Positions 1 through 11,568 are shown, counted from the stretch's first letter. The stretch: 64,000 bases of DNA from Rhexocercosporidium sp. MPI-PUGE-AT-0058 (GCA_020746875.1 JAGTJL010000003.1:992001-1056000); one strand, 5' to 3'. Numbers and translations: made by a program. Notes: generated by a model not told the origin, from the letters alone.

Positions 1-335
1 TGCTCGATTTGATTCAGAGCTGCGTTGAGGGATCGAACAAGATATTCTTTCAGCCGTTTGGATTTTGTGAGGAAGATTTGATCAACACGATGGACTTTTT
101 GCAAAGCATTTGGACGATTTGAGTTGGCATGTTGACTGTTGATCCAAGGCTGGTTCCGCGGGTACTGCCTTCTTTTGAGCGGATTGTTGAATCTTTGAGA
201 GCTGTCCCGTAGCCCGCGTGGTGGAGGCTGGAATCTGAGGTGAGGATCGTCTTGGGGGTCGCTAAGAGGATGTCGCTCTTCCCAGATGAGATCTACGAAA
301 TTGGAGCGATGATTCCCACGTCGATTTCGTCCCAT
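1..335 (-). CDS. 5' part of an unrecognised gene, runs off the left edge
   Basis: An open frame starts with ATG at 335-333 and runs to base 1 without a stop, about 111 codons, so the gene is truncated by the window edge. The translation begins MGRNRRGNHRSNFVDLIWEE and stays polar, rich in Arg, Asn, Gln and Pro, with a more helical stretch near the edge (FLTKSKRLKEYLVRSLNAAL). I see no signal peptide, membrane segment or known motif. A TATA-like run lies about 55 bp upstream on the same strand (388-397), which supports this ATG. It lies downstream of, and on the same strand as, the Zn2Cys6 gene. Function unknown; the call rests on an open frame, sensible composition and the TATA box. Confidence 0.55.
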   Translation of the reverse strand, partial: MGRNRRGNHRSNFVDLIWEERHPLSDPQDDPHLRFQPPPRGLRDSSQRFNNPLKRRQYPRNQPWINSQHANSNRPNALQKVHRVDQIFLTKSKRLKEYLVRSLNAALNQIE

Positions 336-387
336 GGTTGCACTTGCAGATAGTTGAGAACTTTTGAAGATGGCAGGGTAATCTAAG

Positions 388-397
388 ATATATATAG
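388..397 (-). promoter_or_regulatory. TATA-like box of the left-edge gene
   Basis: On the minus strand this reads ctatatatat, about 55 bp before the ATG at 335. It sits in the 302-bp gap between the left-edge gene and the stop of the Zn2Cys6 factor; the gap otherwise holds nothing I recognise. Confidence 0.4.
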
Positions 398-637
398 CTG
401 ATCAAAAGAAGAATCGAAGAGATTCCCAGTGATAGACCTGAAGAATGGATTCCCTTAGAAACATCTAGATGTTGAAACAAAGTTACTGCCACAATGAGGA
501 TCAAAACACTCAGACGTTCCTTTGCAGCTCCTCTGGGAAAGAGGCAACCTTTCAGCTGAAGTGACTGACGGAGAACCATCCTCACCAACCGAGGATGAAA
601 CGCGAAACTGAGCTCAACAATACAGAACTCAAACACT

Positions 638-3043
638 TCAACTCGGCTCTTGGTTCCAACCCCATTCAGACAATAATTTCTTCACGCGATAGTCTGTTGC
701 CCATCCAAGATCATCCTCAATGCCACGAAGAAGATCAAGAACAACCTGGCGTTCTCGATCCTCTGTAAGGCACTGGCCGGCAACAAAGAGGGGCTGCACT
801 TGGTGGATCCTGACACTACCTTCAGGCCGAGCCAAGGCAATTCCACATATCTCGTGGACGTGATAACGCACTTCCTTTTCGATTTCCCGGTATGAGCGAA
901 TCCGATCGGAGATAGTACTGCGGCGCGCGGTTGACTCGTGCGGTCTGTTCACAAGTAAGATCGTCCTCGCCATGTGGTATGACTGCATTGTTGAAGCACA
1001 CATCGGCATGCTGTACCAGATTTCACTGAAAATGGTGCGTGCAGAATTGGCGGGAAGGCTTCCATCTGTGATGGGTGGAAGTCGAGCACACGGCTTGAAA
1101 GTCTCCGGAAGCCCAAGTTGCCATATCTCAAGTTCTTTCTCCAATTCTCTCCATCTCTCCAAAATTACCATTTGATTGAGGCCTATAAATCCCGATGGAC
1201 TCGCAGGGTCTTGTGGAAAAACATGGTCAACAGAATCTCCCGAGGCAATGTAATTTATGATCTTAGACATCAGCCAGATTAGGGCATTCGAGATCATGTC
1301 TTCCCGCATGACAGCTTGCCTTTCGGGAAAATGCGAATCCTCAGTATTGCTAGGAAGTACAAACCCCTGATCGTCCAGTTGAAGACCTGCTGCTTTCCAG
1401 ATGGAAACATCGCTGGTATTTAATCGAGTCTGGCATTCATTGATGACTGGAATTATATGAGCACAAAGTCATGATAGCGGTTCGGGATATTCTCACATGC
1501 AGCGAGGAAGTCTTGACGAGCAAAATTCCAAAACGTAGCCTTTCGAGCTCTTGAAGGCCTAATACGTTCCGATATTGCTCCTGGGCTAGTCGGGGACTGT
1601 ACAGGCATCATTCCTTCTTTCTCTGCAAGATCGAATAATGATTTAGTACCACTGAGATGACGAGACCAGGCAGTGTTGGCGTTATCCAGAAACTCGTAGA
1701 CGCACAGTATCGCACCAGCAGCCAAAGTTTCGTCAGCATGGCTTGAATTAGGAGGTCGTGACAATCTTCGCCTCTTGTGTCTAGGGGTGAGTTGGTCTCC
1801 GTGTGACGATTGAGCACTTGAAGGGCTGAACGCCTCTTCGCCAGTTGTCATCGGTGTCATTGGGGTTCCTTGACCCCTGGAGTTTGAAAGTTCCTCCATC
1901 AGTAGTGAGATAGCTCTATCGTAATACTTTGCACCGATATATGGCCAATTTGCAGATTCAAGTCGGGGATACAGCTCCATATCAGCCTGCTTGCTCACGT
2001 TTCCTCCGACTACGGCCTTTCTTCCCCGAACACGTCCGAGTTGCTTTGCAGCATAGGCACAAGCGGAATACTTGAGCAGTGGATTCGACATGGCCTGAAC
2101 GGGGACGTGGTGCGCAAAATAGCATCCAAGATCAAAAAGATCCATCCTTACTTGGTTAGAATGGGGGAGATTACGCAGGTTGAGGCAACTCACCATTGAC
2201 CGGCGGTTTCTCCGAAGTGTCTGAGCAGGAATGCCACTTCATGTTCATCTACGGGTGGCGGATCATCAGGAATTTGAACGTGGGGAGAGCCAATCAAGAC
2301 AGGATCAATAGCTGGAGTGGCATAACCTGTAGCTCGTTAGCCATAAGTGCTACATGGAATATGAACTGGCAGTCTATACCAAGAGAGCTTTCGGGCCGTG
2401 AAGGATTCAGTATAAAGTTCAACTTATTTGACTGGTGTGGTGATGTCTGAGGATCTCCTGGAGAGGGCCGGATATACTGAAAACTACTTGTAGCTGCTGC
2501 AGACAGTGCTTCTAGCCCTGAGGCCTGATCAAACGGCATGCTGAAGAACGTTTCTGGGGGTCGTTCCTCCGCTATAGGCGATACGATAGGAACAGAGCTA
2601 GGTTGATCAGGCTCTGGGGTTGGTTCCATATTGTACGGATCGGTGATATTGAGGAAGGTAACTGGTAGCTTGTCAGGCCATAATCCCAGTTTCATCTCAG
2701 CAGGTAAAGCTGCACACCTGTTCTCGGAACATCCACCCACGTATTATGCTCATCGAAAGTGTTCTTGTATGCGTAGAAGCTTCCCAGCCTGCCATTTCCT
2801 TCCTCTCTTTCGCCAGTTCCATTCATTGAAGCATTCTGCTGGTGGCGGAAGACCACGCCATCACTGGGCTGGCATTCCCGATTTCCCTTTCGACATTGGC
2901 CGCATGTAGGTTTGATCTCGTCGCATTTCAACTTCCTTTGACGGCAAGTTTGGCTGGCACCAGAGGGGCACAAGTTAGTCTTATTCAGATCGAGTTTTCT
3001 TTAGAGTTTGGTTTTCAACTAACCATCCTGTGCGCGACCTCAT
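638..3043 (-). CDS. Zn(II)2Cys6 transcription factor with Fungal_trans_2-type domain
   Basis: Start is ATG at 3043; exon 1 (3043-3024) is only 20 nt. Its last two bases TG join the C opening exon 2 (2953) to make the first zinc cysteine, so the splice rebuilds the motif GCQTCRQRKLKCDEIKPTCG...C, a complete C-x2-C-x6-C-x6-C-x2-C-x6-C binuclear cluster at the N terminus. Further introns: one near 2700-2745 (borders uncertain), one ending near 2331, 2193-2147 (47 nt) and 1496-1447 (50 nt). The C-terminal half carries stretches typical of the PF11951 fungal factor domain: MDLFDLGCYFAHHVPV, NPLLKYSACAYAAKQLGR, ALIWLMSKIINYI, and near the end GIALARPEGSVRIHQVQPLF. Expected role is a nuclear sequence-specific regulator; targets cannot be read from the sequence. 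It does not sit beside an obvious pathway cluster. Confidence 0.85.
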
Positions 3044-5345
3044 TGCGCTATCTCATCTCATCGTCTTGGGTATAGAGTGGGCATGTTCTACAAGTCCAAC
3101 AGCAGTCTTTGTCGTTGATCTTGTTGTTGAGGGCCGAATCTGGTGGATAAGTGCCGTCGTTGGCCTACACGCGGGGCCAGACCTGAGTGGAGCAACAGTC
3201 AGTGCAGTGAGCAAGGAAGCAACCTGCCGTTGCCAAGACCAAGCTTCAGCCTCCCAATCCACTTCATCTAAATTTAACCTCACTTATCCAGGTCATCTAA
3301 ATATTTATTGACCCGTATACAATATTTTCCCACCGCAGAGGCTGTTACAACAAGTAACGTGTCTAGCTGGTCTCAGTCTACGTCTGCCGTCACAACTTTA
3401 AATATATTCCTCTGCCCCGTTAGATCTCAATCGCAATGACAATATCCATGCAATGCCTCAGCGATGAACTCTTGTTGACGTTTTTGGCCAGGTTCGTTAC
3501 ATTATAGACAAGCATGCAAGCATCCCAGGCTCATGCCTCAATCACATAGCTATTTCATGAAAAGCCTCGGTCGCTGTTGGGTCTTTTCTTTACCTCACGG
3601 CGGCTCTATCGTCTAAGATCATCCCCCATCCACTGATCAGTTCCACACCAGCAAATACCAGATGGCCCTTACTCAAGAATGAGAATTACACCTTCGTTGG
3701 GAATACAGCAGCTCTTGGTCGCCACAACACCGTGAAAAATGCCTTACATTGGCCCTCCTTTGCTGCTTCTGTTGACCACAATGCACCGCGTTGAAACTAT
3801 CCAGTAAACTAACCTATACTGCTTCATGTCCAATATAGGAGCACTCTGAATTGCTTCTGCAGCTAGAGATTCTAAGATTCTCAGTTCCCAGCAGAAGTGA
3901 AAGGACTGGCTAAATGCCAAGATATACGTCGAAGAACTCAACATTGGCCATAGAACTGATGGAATAGCTATCCAGGGAAGAGATCACAATATTCTGACGA
4001 CTCTTGTTAGATGCAGTAACATACATTCAGTAGATTTCCGTAATGATTATGATCACCCGGCTACCATGAGATGGCTGTAAGATGTCCTTTTCAGCAGTCC
4101 CAAACTCGAAATCCTTCGGATCACGCTGCCTAACACGCCCTCAGGAAGGTTGACTTTGCTTGTGACGATCGCGGAGTATATGAACTTTGTGTCGAGCCTA
4201 GGTAGTCGCTAAGTCCACTGGCAACAATTTGTACGAGGCCAGGGTTCCGGCTGTGACTACGAATGTCACCATCCCAGCTTCTTTCTTCAACTGGCCTAAG
4301 ACTCCACACCCTTGTGAATCCGATAGATCAATTACCTGTGTCCACTATTGTTGTCCACCGCCAGGCGCTGGAAATCTTGAATATTAGACATCAAAGAACT
4401 GGAAGTGGGCCATATCTAGTAGTGATAGATGTTCAACCTTACAGCCCGCGTCATCCGAGGAATTGTGCAAATCATGCCTCTAACTTTCCTCACTAACGCT
4501 AGATAGTATGTTTGATGGGGGCTTGGTGAGTATTCACGACGCCGCCTCAAAAGTAAGGTGCTGACTCGGTTCACAGCCCTACTATTTCCTTGTAGCTCTC
4601 GTCCGCTTTCACAATCTGACGACGCTTTGACGGTTCGTCCATTCAATTATGCAGACCGTCTATCTGCGAATTTTCTTCCTCGCATCACATCAGACAGATT
4701 AGCAGCTCGACGTACATTCTCCTGCCTCTGTAGCAATAAATCCGGGCTCCCATTTGATAGATCCGAGATGATTATGGGCAACTTCCCAAGATTCATCCCA
4801 TATATTAGCCCAGTCAATGAGCTAGAGTGTCCCGATATCCTATTTGTATGCCGTCGAAACGACACTGGCACGATACACTGGCAAGATTGTCGAGGATGAT
4901 GCGAGTTAAAACTAAAGTCCAGCACGGGACGCGTACTTTGTCATAGATCATGTGAATTGTATGCCCGAAGGAAGCATTCCGAGCGATTGTCAGGAGAAAT
5001 CGATGCTCGGGGCAACTACCTAGATTAGATTTGGACTTTATCGGTTCCACTCACTGGCTTACAAGGAAGCCCTGTGCAGTTTTTTTTTTTTTTTTTTTTT
5101 CAAACATCAGGACGTTTCTTTTTTCCACATAACGGAGAATTACCAAGTCTGAATGGCACGTTCTAGAACACAGATTTCATCAGGCAACAACCGATTCAAT
5201 TAATCGATGCGGACTTTATGTGCTTGAAAATCTGTAACAACACCATCACCACTCTCGATTTATATGAAGCGAAAGAAATGAATGCTCATGCCTTTATCTG
5301 TGCAGCAAACATAATCAGCCCTCAACAACCGTGTACCTCAGCGTC
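3044..5345. other. intergenic, no supported gene
   Basis: About 2.3 kb upstream of the Zn2Cys6 factor. Several short frames exist on both strands but none has a recognisable motif or a convincing exon chain. The one landmark is an uninterrupted run of about 22 T at 5080-5101. Minus-strand frames at 4647-5050 look mildly protein-like but match nothing I know. Confidence 0.4.
5080..5101. repeat. poly-T tract
   Basis: Homopolymer of about 22 T on the plus strand in otherwise mixed sequence. It could be a retroposed poly-A end or simple slippage; no flanking target duplication was recognised. Confidence 0.8.
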
Positions 5346-7326
5346 TCAATTATCAAGATTCCTATCCGCTAGCTTCGGCACAAAGACTAACATCCCAACC
5401 AACGAATGGATCCTATCGAGGTGATGGTCATGTCTACATCCATAACAGCAGGGCATGGAATAATCTGGACTGTCTTCTTCCATGACAACAGCCAACTCTC
5501 GAGGCTTCTTTCCGCCACTGTACGGCGTGTTCAACCATGTCACACCAGACTGCTCCTTCATTGGCCAGGTAGCTGCAAGGCCCTGCAATCGATCCTGTCA
5601 GTACTGCCCGAAATTCAACGTCGCTCCCAAGGTCGCACTGTTGACAATCGAGCGTGGACTTACATCGTCAATGCTGTCCGGTTCATAATCATCATTGTAC
5701 AACGAGGCATAATCGCCAAAGCGAATAGCATGGAAAGCTTCTCCAACCTTGTAACTCTCAATACCCCGTCTCTCCTCCATTCACTCGTCATACTCTTCAT
5801 AATTACCGCAGCATTCTCGTTCAAACCTCTCCTCTTCGATCGCATCAAGATCATCCGAATCGAGAATGGGTTTGACCTGTACATTGAGACCGAGAGATCT
5901 GAAGACAGTATAGAATACCATGTCAACTCCCTGGAGAGCGTGTGGTAGGCGCTGTCCCATCTCGGGGCTGGTGTGGGAGTAAGAGTATCGGCAGTAGTAC
6001 CCCAAAGTTCCTCCTCTGTCAACTATGTCAATTCCAAGTCCTGAAAATTGGACAATCGTAGCTGCGTCATACCATTCTTCATGAATCCTGGTTCAAGTAA
6101 CATATCCCTGACTCCACGATAGAGAGGCGAGAGTTTCGGATCGATGAAATGTCCTGATCCAACACCGTCACTTACCCGCTTCGTCACGACGAGATCGTAG
6201 ACCAGCAGAATCTGCGTGCCGTTGGTGACAGGGGACAGTTTTAGCTTGCAACTCCTAGTATGTATGAGCTGGGCAGACAGACAATCAGTTGGCCAAGGAC
6301 TCTAGATTTCCCTCCCATACGAATCTTGCTCTCTGACAAAGCCGTAGAAACCTAAAGATGTCAGTCACAGGATTCCCCTCAGCGCATTACCAAGACAAGA
6401 AAACTTACATGCAATCTACACCTCTCGACTTTGACTCCCCGATGTTCCGGGTTATTATTGAGAAGGAAGCCCTTCCAACCTGGTAGTAGGATCTGCGTGA
6501 TGCCATCGAGAATCCCGTAGTCTTGAGGATGGAAATCGATAGTGAACTTTGACTGGTGCAGACCTTCACATCCACATGCCTTGTTCAAGTGGAATTTTCC
6601 CAGTGGCTTGTTGCCACCTAGAAGCGCATTGGACGAGATTGTCAGTCGTCTAGTCATGTTGTGGTTGGTTGGATCATCCCATCGAATCGTCGCAGTTGGT
6701 GCCTCTGAAGTGGCTTGGCCAACCTCGCTGTTGCTCACTGGATCCTTCCCCTCTTCCGATATCTCTCCGCTCTTGGATTGTGCTTCGACTTTGACTTCTC
6801 CTCCGTCAGTTGCCCTCGCTTCCTCTCTAGTCTTGGTGTCTTTCTCAGATGCCACTTCAGAAGTCGTTGCATGGGGCTCAATAGCAGGAATTCTTCCACC
6901 ACAACAATACCTCGCAGTAACCTCCTCACCATCGACAGCTTTAGATAAGCTCCTGATCACAGCTTCTTGAGCGAGCGTCGCCAGAGTCTTTATCGGCATG
7001 ACAAATCCTCCTTCATCTTGGGAATTATACTCAGATTCATCATAAGACTCACCTTCATCTTGTCCAGATCTAACTTCGGATCTAGCTTTGGGCGCGATCT
7101 CATCTAAGGCTTCTTCGGAGACGTTGATGGGGTTGTTTTCGGGGTTACTTCTGGGGTCATCCCTAGAACCACTCTCGGAATGTGCCTTGATCCTATCCTT
7201 GTCTGAACATCCTTCTGACCCACCTTCCGAGCCTGCCTTGGAACTCATACAGGGTGTGTGTTTGCGTGCAAATGTAACAGGATTCTGGATGGAACTAATG
7301 TTTGCGGATTGAGATGAGGCAGGCAT
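5346..7326 (-). pseudogene. 2OG-Fe(II) oxygenase (prolyl-4-hydroxylase-like) gene, probably dead
   Basis: The first block (7326-6379) has an acidic, Ser/Glu-rich N terminus, then the family-like stretch SKFTIDFHPQDYGILDGITQ. A GTAAGT intron follows, then GQLIVCLPSS and VTNGTQILLVYDLVVTKR, which match the core strands of the large fungal P4H-like family. Another intron leads into a downstream part (KNGGTLGYYCRYSYSHTSPE, then LPHALQGVDMVFYTVFRSLGL). The iron-binding parts are gone: the usual HxD strand reads SESKIRMGGKSR, the stretch between CLPS and the distal strand is about 30-40 residues too short, and the distal Cys-Glu-His-Glu equivalent reads CKLK. An in-frame TGA (5783-5781) lies between EEYDE and MEERRGIESYKVG, which otherwise continue each other, and another stop follows GQY. 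The 3' limit is approximate. Undiscovered introns could remove the stops but not restore the metal ligands. Confidence 0.6.
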
Positions 7327-7339
7327 TTATAGACGCTGA

Positions 7340-7615
7340 TATGCTGAAAGATCAATGACTTCAAATGAATCTTCTCCTTTCTCCACCAAACTGTCTTGGA
7401 AGGGTGACCAGAACTGTGCGTCAAAGACTGGTGGAGAAAATTTCTTCCAAGTTCTAGATATCAAAGACAGGGTTGTAGACTGGTAACAATGAACCAAAAG
7501 TTCCAAGATTTCAACAGGACCTTCTCCGTTTTCCACGATACTCCTTTAGGTTGGAGACTGGACATGTTCATCAAAGACTATGGGAGTAGCTTCTTTCTAG
7601 ATCTGGTAATTTTGG
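7340..7615. repeat. degenerate tandem duplication of about 120 bp
   Basis: Two adjacent segments (about 7345-7465 and 7495-7610) align along their length with scattered mismatches. On the minus strand both encode related peptides: SPPVFDAQF...VEKGEDSFEVIDLSAYQ and LPIVFDEHV...VENGEGPVEILELLVHCYQ. The second copy has an in-frame stop. The segment lies directly upstream of the broken oxygenase-like gene, in the same strand and frame, and is separated from it by one stop codon. It may be eroded 5' coding sequence of that gene. Confidence 0.5.
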
Positions 7616-7690
7616 TAGGGACACAGTCTAAAAATCACTTACCTAGTGGCATCCTTTGGAAGCTGTCGCCTAGATTTGTTTGACCCTTGA

Positions 7691-8450
7691 GACAGGCTCT
7701 GACGCCTCGTCAAAGAGAAATTTGAAGTACAAGAACCGCAAGCACACCAAAGGTCAGAGCTCCATAGAACAGAATCACATAAGACAAGTTAAAGGAAATG
7801 ATTCCTCTCTCTCTTGGCTAACAACATGAAATCGCATGTGTCAAACACATGCTGGTCCTTCACAAACATGCATCTTGACACGGATAGAAGATAGACGTAT
7901 GCCTGTCGCTACTCTTCAAGCAAGAAGATAAGAAGGTCTTGAGAAATTCCTTCCGTGAAAAGGAATCTTTAACATAAGAAATATCTGATAAGTCAACTTG
8001 CATCCCATATAATCAATTGGCTAGACGTCCTTTGTTTCCTAAAGCTCCATACATTTGCCAAGTTCTAGGCACGGCTCGTCTCGTTGCGGAAAACATGTCT
8101 TGTATCCAGTCGAGTATCTATATACGTATTGGGGGATAGAGAGAATAGAATCGTCGGTTCAACTATTGAAGCATGTTATTGGATCTTAACCAGATCCATG
8201 TCCGGCTTGAGATAGACCAGTGTTCAAAATTTCTCCACAACAAAGCAAGAAGCGTGAAGCGTGCAGATTCGAAGCCCCCACGCGAACACCATCGTGGGGA
8301 GAACCCTGTACACATTGACTTGGCCGCATTTTACCCCAACGTCCGAGCGGGCAAAATGAACTGCCTCGTGAATCATCAGAACACACCAACGTCCTTCCTT
8401 GCGCGAGGCTACAATCCCATGGTGCCAACCTCCACTATCTGCTACACAGT
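7691..8450. other. intergenic upstream of methyltransferase
   Basis: About 760 bp. A TATA-like stretch (tctatatacg) lies near 8115-8125. Overlapping short frames at 8173-8568 look spurious. Nothing else recognised. Confidence 0.4.
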
Positions 8451-9987
8451 ATGGCGTCGAACTCGGAGACATCGAAGAGCCCATGCGAGTCCGCTGGACA
8501 CGAACACGCCATCGGTACCAACAAATCTCTCGAGACAGCCCCCTTTGAAGATGACCTTGGGGAAGTAAGTGATGGGGAAGGTTTGATAAGTGTGAGTAGG
8601 GTTATAGAGATCGGCATGTTGCTTGAGTCATATTTACTAATTACCTGCGTCTGGCTCAGGTTGACAGTCAAGACGACGATTCTGCAATTGGAGATTTGTC
8701 GCTTCCGTGAGTTTATACATACGAGATGCGGGGTCGATTAGCCCTTGGAATTGGCCATTGCTCATGACCCCTGTTCGCAGACGATCCACGACTTCGGTAC
8801 GATCGAGTGTTTATGATTATGTTGAGGAGGATGGGAGGACATTCCACAGATACAAGGAAGGCAGTGAGTTGGAAAGCCCCAATCGGTAAAAATAAAGGTT
8901 ACTGAAACGGATTGTGTAGGTTATGTCATGCCAAATGACGAGGTATATTTTTGAACGACAAAGGCAGGATAAAATGTGCTGATACTCATTCCGGAGTAGA
9001 GAGAGCAGGAGCGACTGGGTATGGATGTTGCCATTCGGATTTCGACGCTAGTTTAGCTGACATGTCCAGATATGCAACACCAGCTTTGGCACATGACATT
9101 ACATAGCCAGCTTTTTCTTGCACCAATCGCAGAAAATCCCCAGCACGCCCTTGATATTGGGACGGGAACTGGCATTTGGGCGATCGACTTTGGTCAGTAT
9201 TCCAAAAGTATATATTTACGTTCACTGATCAAGTCCAGCAAACAGATTTCCTTCGGCACAAGTAATCGGGACCGATTTGAGTCCCATACAACCAGACTTG
9301 TGAGTTCAGCTCCCTTTCCTCACGCGGGGAACTAAATGTACAGTGTCCCCGCAAACTGTCAATTCGAAGTCGAGGATGCCGAAGACGAATGGACATACTC
9401 TCAAAAATTCGACTTCGTCCACGGAAGACTAATGATAAGCTGTTTCAAAGATCCACGGTACGTCTTCGAGCAAGCATTCAAAAGCCTCGCTCCCGGCGGC
9501 TATTTAGAGATGCAAGACACAGATTTCCCCATGAAATCTGTCGACGATACTTTAGTCGGCACAGATCTCTGGGATTGGAACCAGTATATCATTGAAGGCT
9601 CTGCTAAAGCTGGACGGCCCTGGACGCGTGTCAAAGAGTATAAGAAATGGATGGAGGAGATTGGGTTTGTGGATGTGGAGGAGAAGGTTTTGCAATGGCC
9701 GACAAATACGTGGCCGCGTGATAAGCATATGAAGACTCTAGGGATGTGGTTCTGTCATGATTTATCGGAGGGCTTGAGTTCGACGAGAGCTGTGCTGACG
9801 AGGGGGTTGGGGTGGTCGGTGGAGAAAGCGGAAGCGTTCTTGGTCAATGTGAGGAAGGATGTGAGGAACAGAAATGTGCATGCTTACGTCGAGTTGTGAG
9901 TTCCATTAAAGATTAGATTTCGTGATCGATATGCTAATCAGAGCACTTAGGCGAATTGTTTACGGACGGAAACCTCCCAGTGCATGA
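8451..9987 (+). CDS. LaeA-like SAM-dependent methyltransferase, 9 exons
   Basis: Hand-spliced exons: 8451-8591, 8660-8706, 8781-8863, 8920-8942, 9000-9018, 9070-9192, 9239-9299, 9344-9895, 9951-9987; total 1086 nt, 361 aa. Exons 4 and 5 are microexons of 23 and 19 nt. Order along the protein: disordered acidic N terminus; the family signature YVEEDGRTFHRYKEGSYVMPNDE; MQHQLWHMTL; SAM motif I ALDIGTGTGIWAIDFA; acidic loop VIGTDLSPIQPDFVPANCQF; LAPGGYLEMQDTDFP; and the usual ending VELRIVYGRKP made by the last splice. This is the TAM/Methyltransf_23 class of fungal proteins that includes LaeA and many paralogues; substrates of the paralogues are mostly unknown. No biosynthetic genes lie nearby, so a role in secondary metabolism is not shown. 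SAM binding is likely; the rest is inference. Confidence 0.9.
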
Positions 9988-10272
9988 ATTTCCAGGAGGA
10001 ACCGAAGTATGAACGCTGAGCCGGAGTGAATACGACATTTGTCTAACGAGGGCTACGCAAGGGACAGAACGTCGCTTATGATGGGTGTTCGCTGGAACCT
10101 GGAGTAAAATTTGACCTTGAGTGCATTGCAAACCTACCTAGACAGATGTGTTTCTTGAATCTAAACGAACAATACGAATATGATTATCCTTCGTGCTCCT
10201 ATAAAAACTTGCATCTGCTCTTGTCATAAACGACTTATATCCCAAGTCTCATCCAATACAATCCAACTTTTT

Positions 10273-11568
10273 CTAAATTTCCTCCTTTCCCTCACCACCT
10301 TCACACCAATCACCCTCAACACAATCCCACGTCTCCCCCTGCCATCTCTTAGCTAACTCAGCAGCACCCCTCGCAGCAATAAACTCTGCATTGAATCCCG
10401 AAACTTGCAATGGCTCCCAGAGCTTCGTCACGCCGGTGACATCTCCTAATGCCTTCCACACCGCATCCAGGAATATTTTCTCTTCGGCAAATTCCCCTAA
10501 GAGGATCAAATCCTGGATTACATATTCAGGTTGGCTCGTAGCCACATCCACAACCGCCTTTCCCAATGAATCCCAGAACGTGGTATTCGCTGGATTGATA
10601 CGCCATGATTCCCATCCCAAGTCTCTGTAAGTCTCACTGACGATGTTAAACGTAAAGTGAGCGTTAGCAACCCACGTCTTGTGAACAGACAACGCATCTC
10701 CTGTGAACGACAATGCCAGCGCAAATCGTGGAACAATGAGCTCTTCCTCTTCTTCGCACTTCTCAATGTCTCTCCAGTGCTCGCATAGTCCGTATCCCAT
10801 TCCTGCCCAGGCGGCACTGAGGTCATTGAGTGGTTGGCCGTAGTTCTTGTAAGATCTGAGGACTTCAAGGCCTGAAAGCTCAACGACCTCTGCCCAGTCT
10901 TCGCTTAGGAGGTTTGGAATCTCGGGAAGACTGATTGCCACTCGCGTGACGGGCATCATCAGCGATCCTGATGTGAAGTACTTGAGACGTGTCAGGAAAT
11001 AGGAAAGAGTGTCTATGTCTGTGGTGGACGGGAGGCCACGCAATTTCCGCAGCTTTCGTGAAGCTTGGTCTAAGTTCCATCGAATTTGGTCAAGAGCGTT
11101 ATCGAAGGGAGGCCTGTTCCCGTCTGTTAGACAATAACTGGAGAGCGATGGGCATACTCACCCGGTGTTGACATATGGGGGCCCTAGTCTGGCCATCAAA
11201 TCTGTGTATTCTTCGAGACCTTCAATCTAGTCGAAACAAAATGTCAGCTCATGGACGGAAAAAAAAGCTTCAAGAATTCACGTACCCTTCCAACATCCAC
11301 AACAGTCTGATTCTGATAACGGATTGCAACAGTTCTAATTTGAGTTAGATGAAGTAGGACTTGTTGCATGCTTAGTCACTTACGCATAAGAGGAAGCCAA
11401 GTCAAAGCCGATGCCCGGTGACAGAATCAATTCCCTGGGAACGCATTCGTCGCAAATATATCTAGGCTGCCCTGGATACGTAGCATCTTTGAGTGGTTTC
11501 TGTCTTCGAGCATGAACTGAAGTAGCAAATGCAATACCAAGAACAATGCTGGCTAGAGTATACCTCAT
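10273..11568 (-). CDS. secreted/lumenal protein with actin-Hsp70 (ASKHA)-like features
   Basis: Exons 11568-11384, 11334-11286, 11226-11162, 11113-10273; 1140 nt, 379 aa. Starts MRYTLASIVLGIAFATSVHA, a clear signal peptide, then CDECVPRELILSPGIGFDLASSYATVAIRYQN split over two lines of evidence: GIGFDLASSYATVAIRY resembles the phosphate-1 hairpin of Hsp70-type ATPases. Later pieces also fit that fold: VTRVAISLPEI, LALSFTGDALSVHKT (phosphate-2-like), VIQDLILLGEFAEEKIFLDA (adenosine-motif-like) and FIAARGAAELAKRW (like the Hsp70 AARGAA element). Similar secreted or ER proteins of unknown function occur in filamentous ascomycetes, as far as I recall. The protein lacks an Hsp70 substrate domain and HDEL. 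The C terminus is Glu/Gly-rich (CEGGEGKEEI). ATP binding is inference; a non-catalytic relic fold is the main alternative. Confidence 0.75.

Noticed and set aside
4647..5050. Two overlapping minus-strand frames with protein-like composition
   Set aside because: No family recognised, no clear ATG or splice pair; could be chance.
5406..5948. 180-codon plus-strand frame
   Set aside because: It lies antisense to the oxygenase relic, whose family motifs are clear on the minus strand.
8451..9987. Secondary-metabolite gene cluster around the LaeA-like methyltransferase
   Set aside because: No polyketide synthase, NRPS, terpene cyclase, P450 or other tailoring gene is present nearby; the only oxygenase-like gene is a relic.
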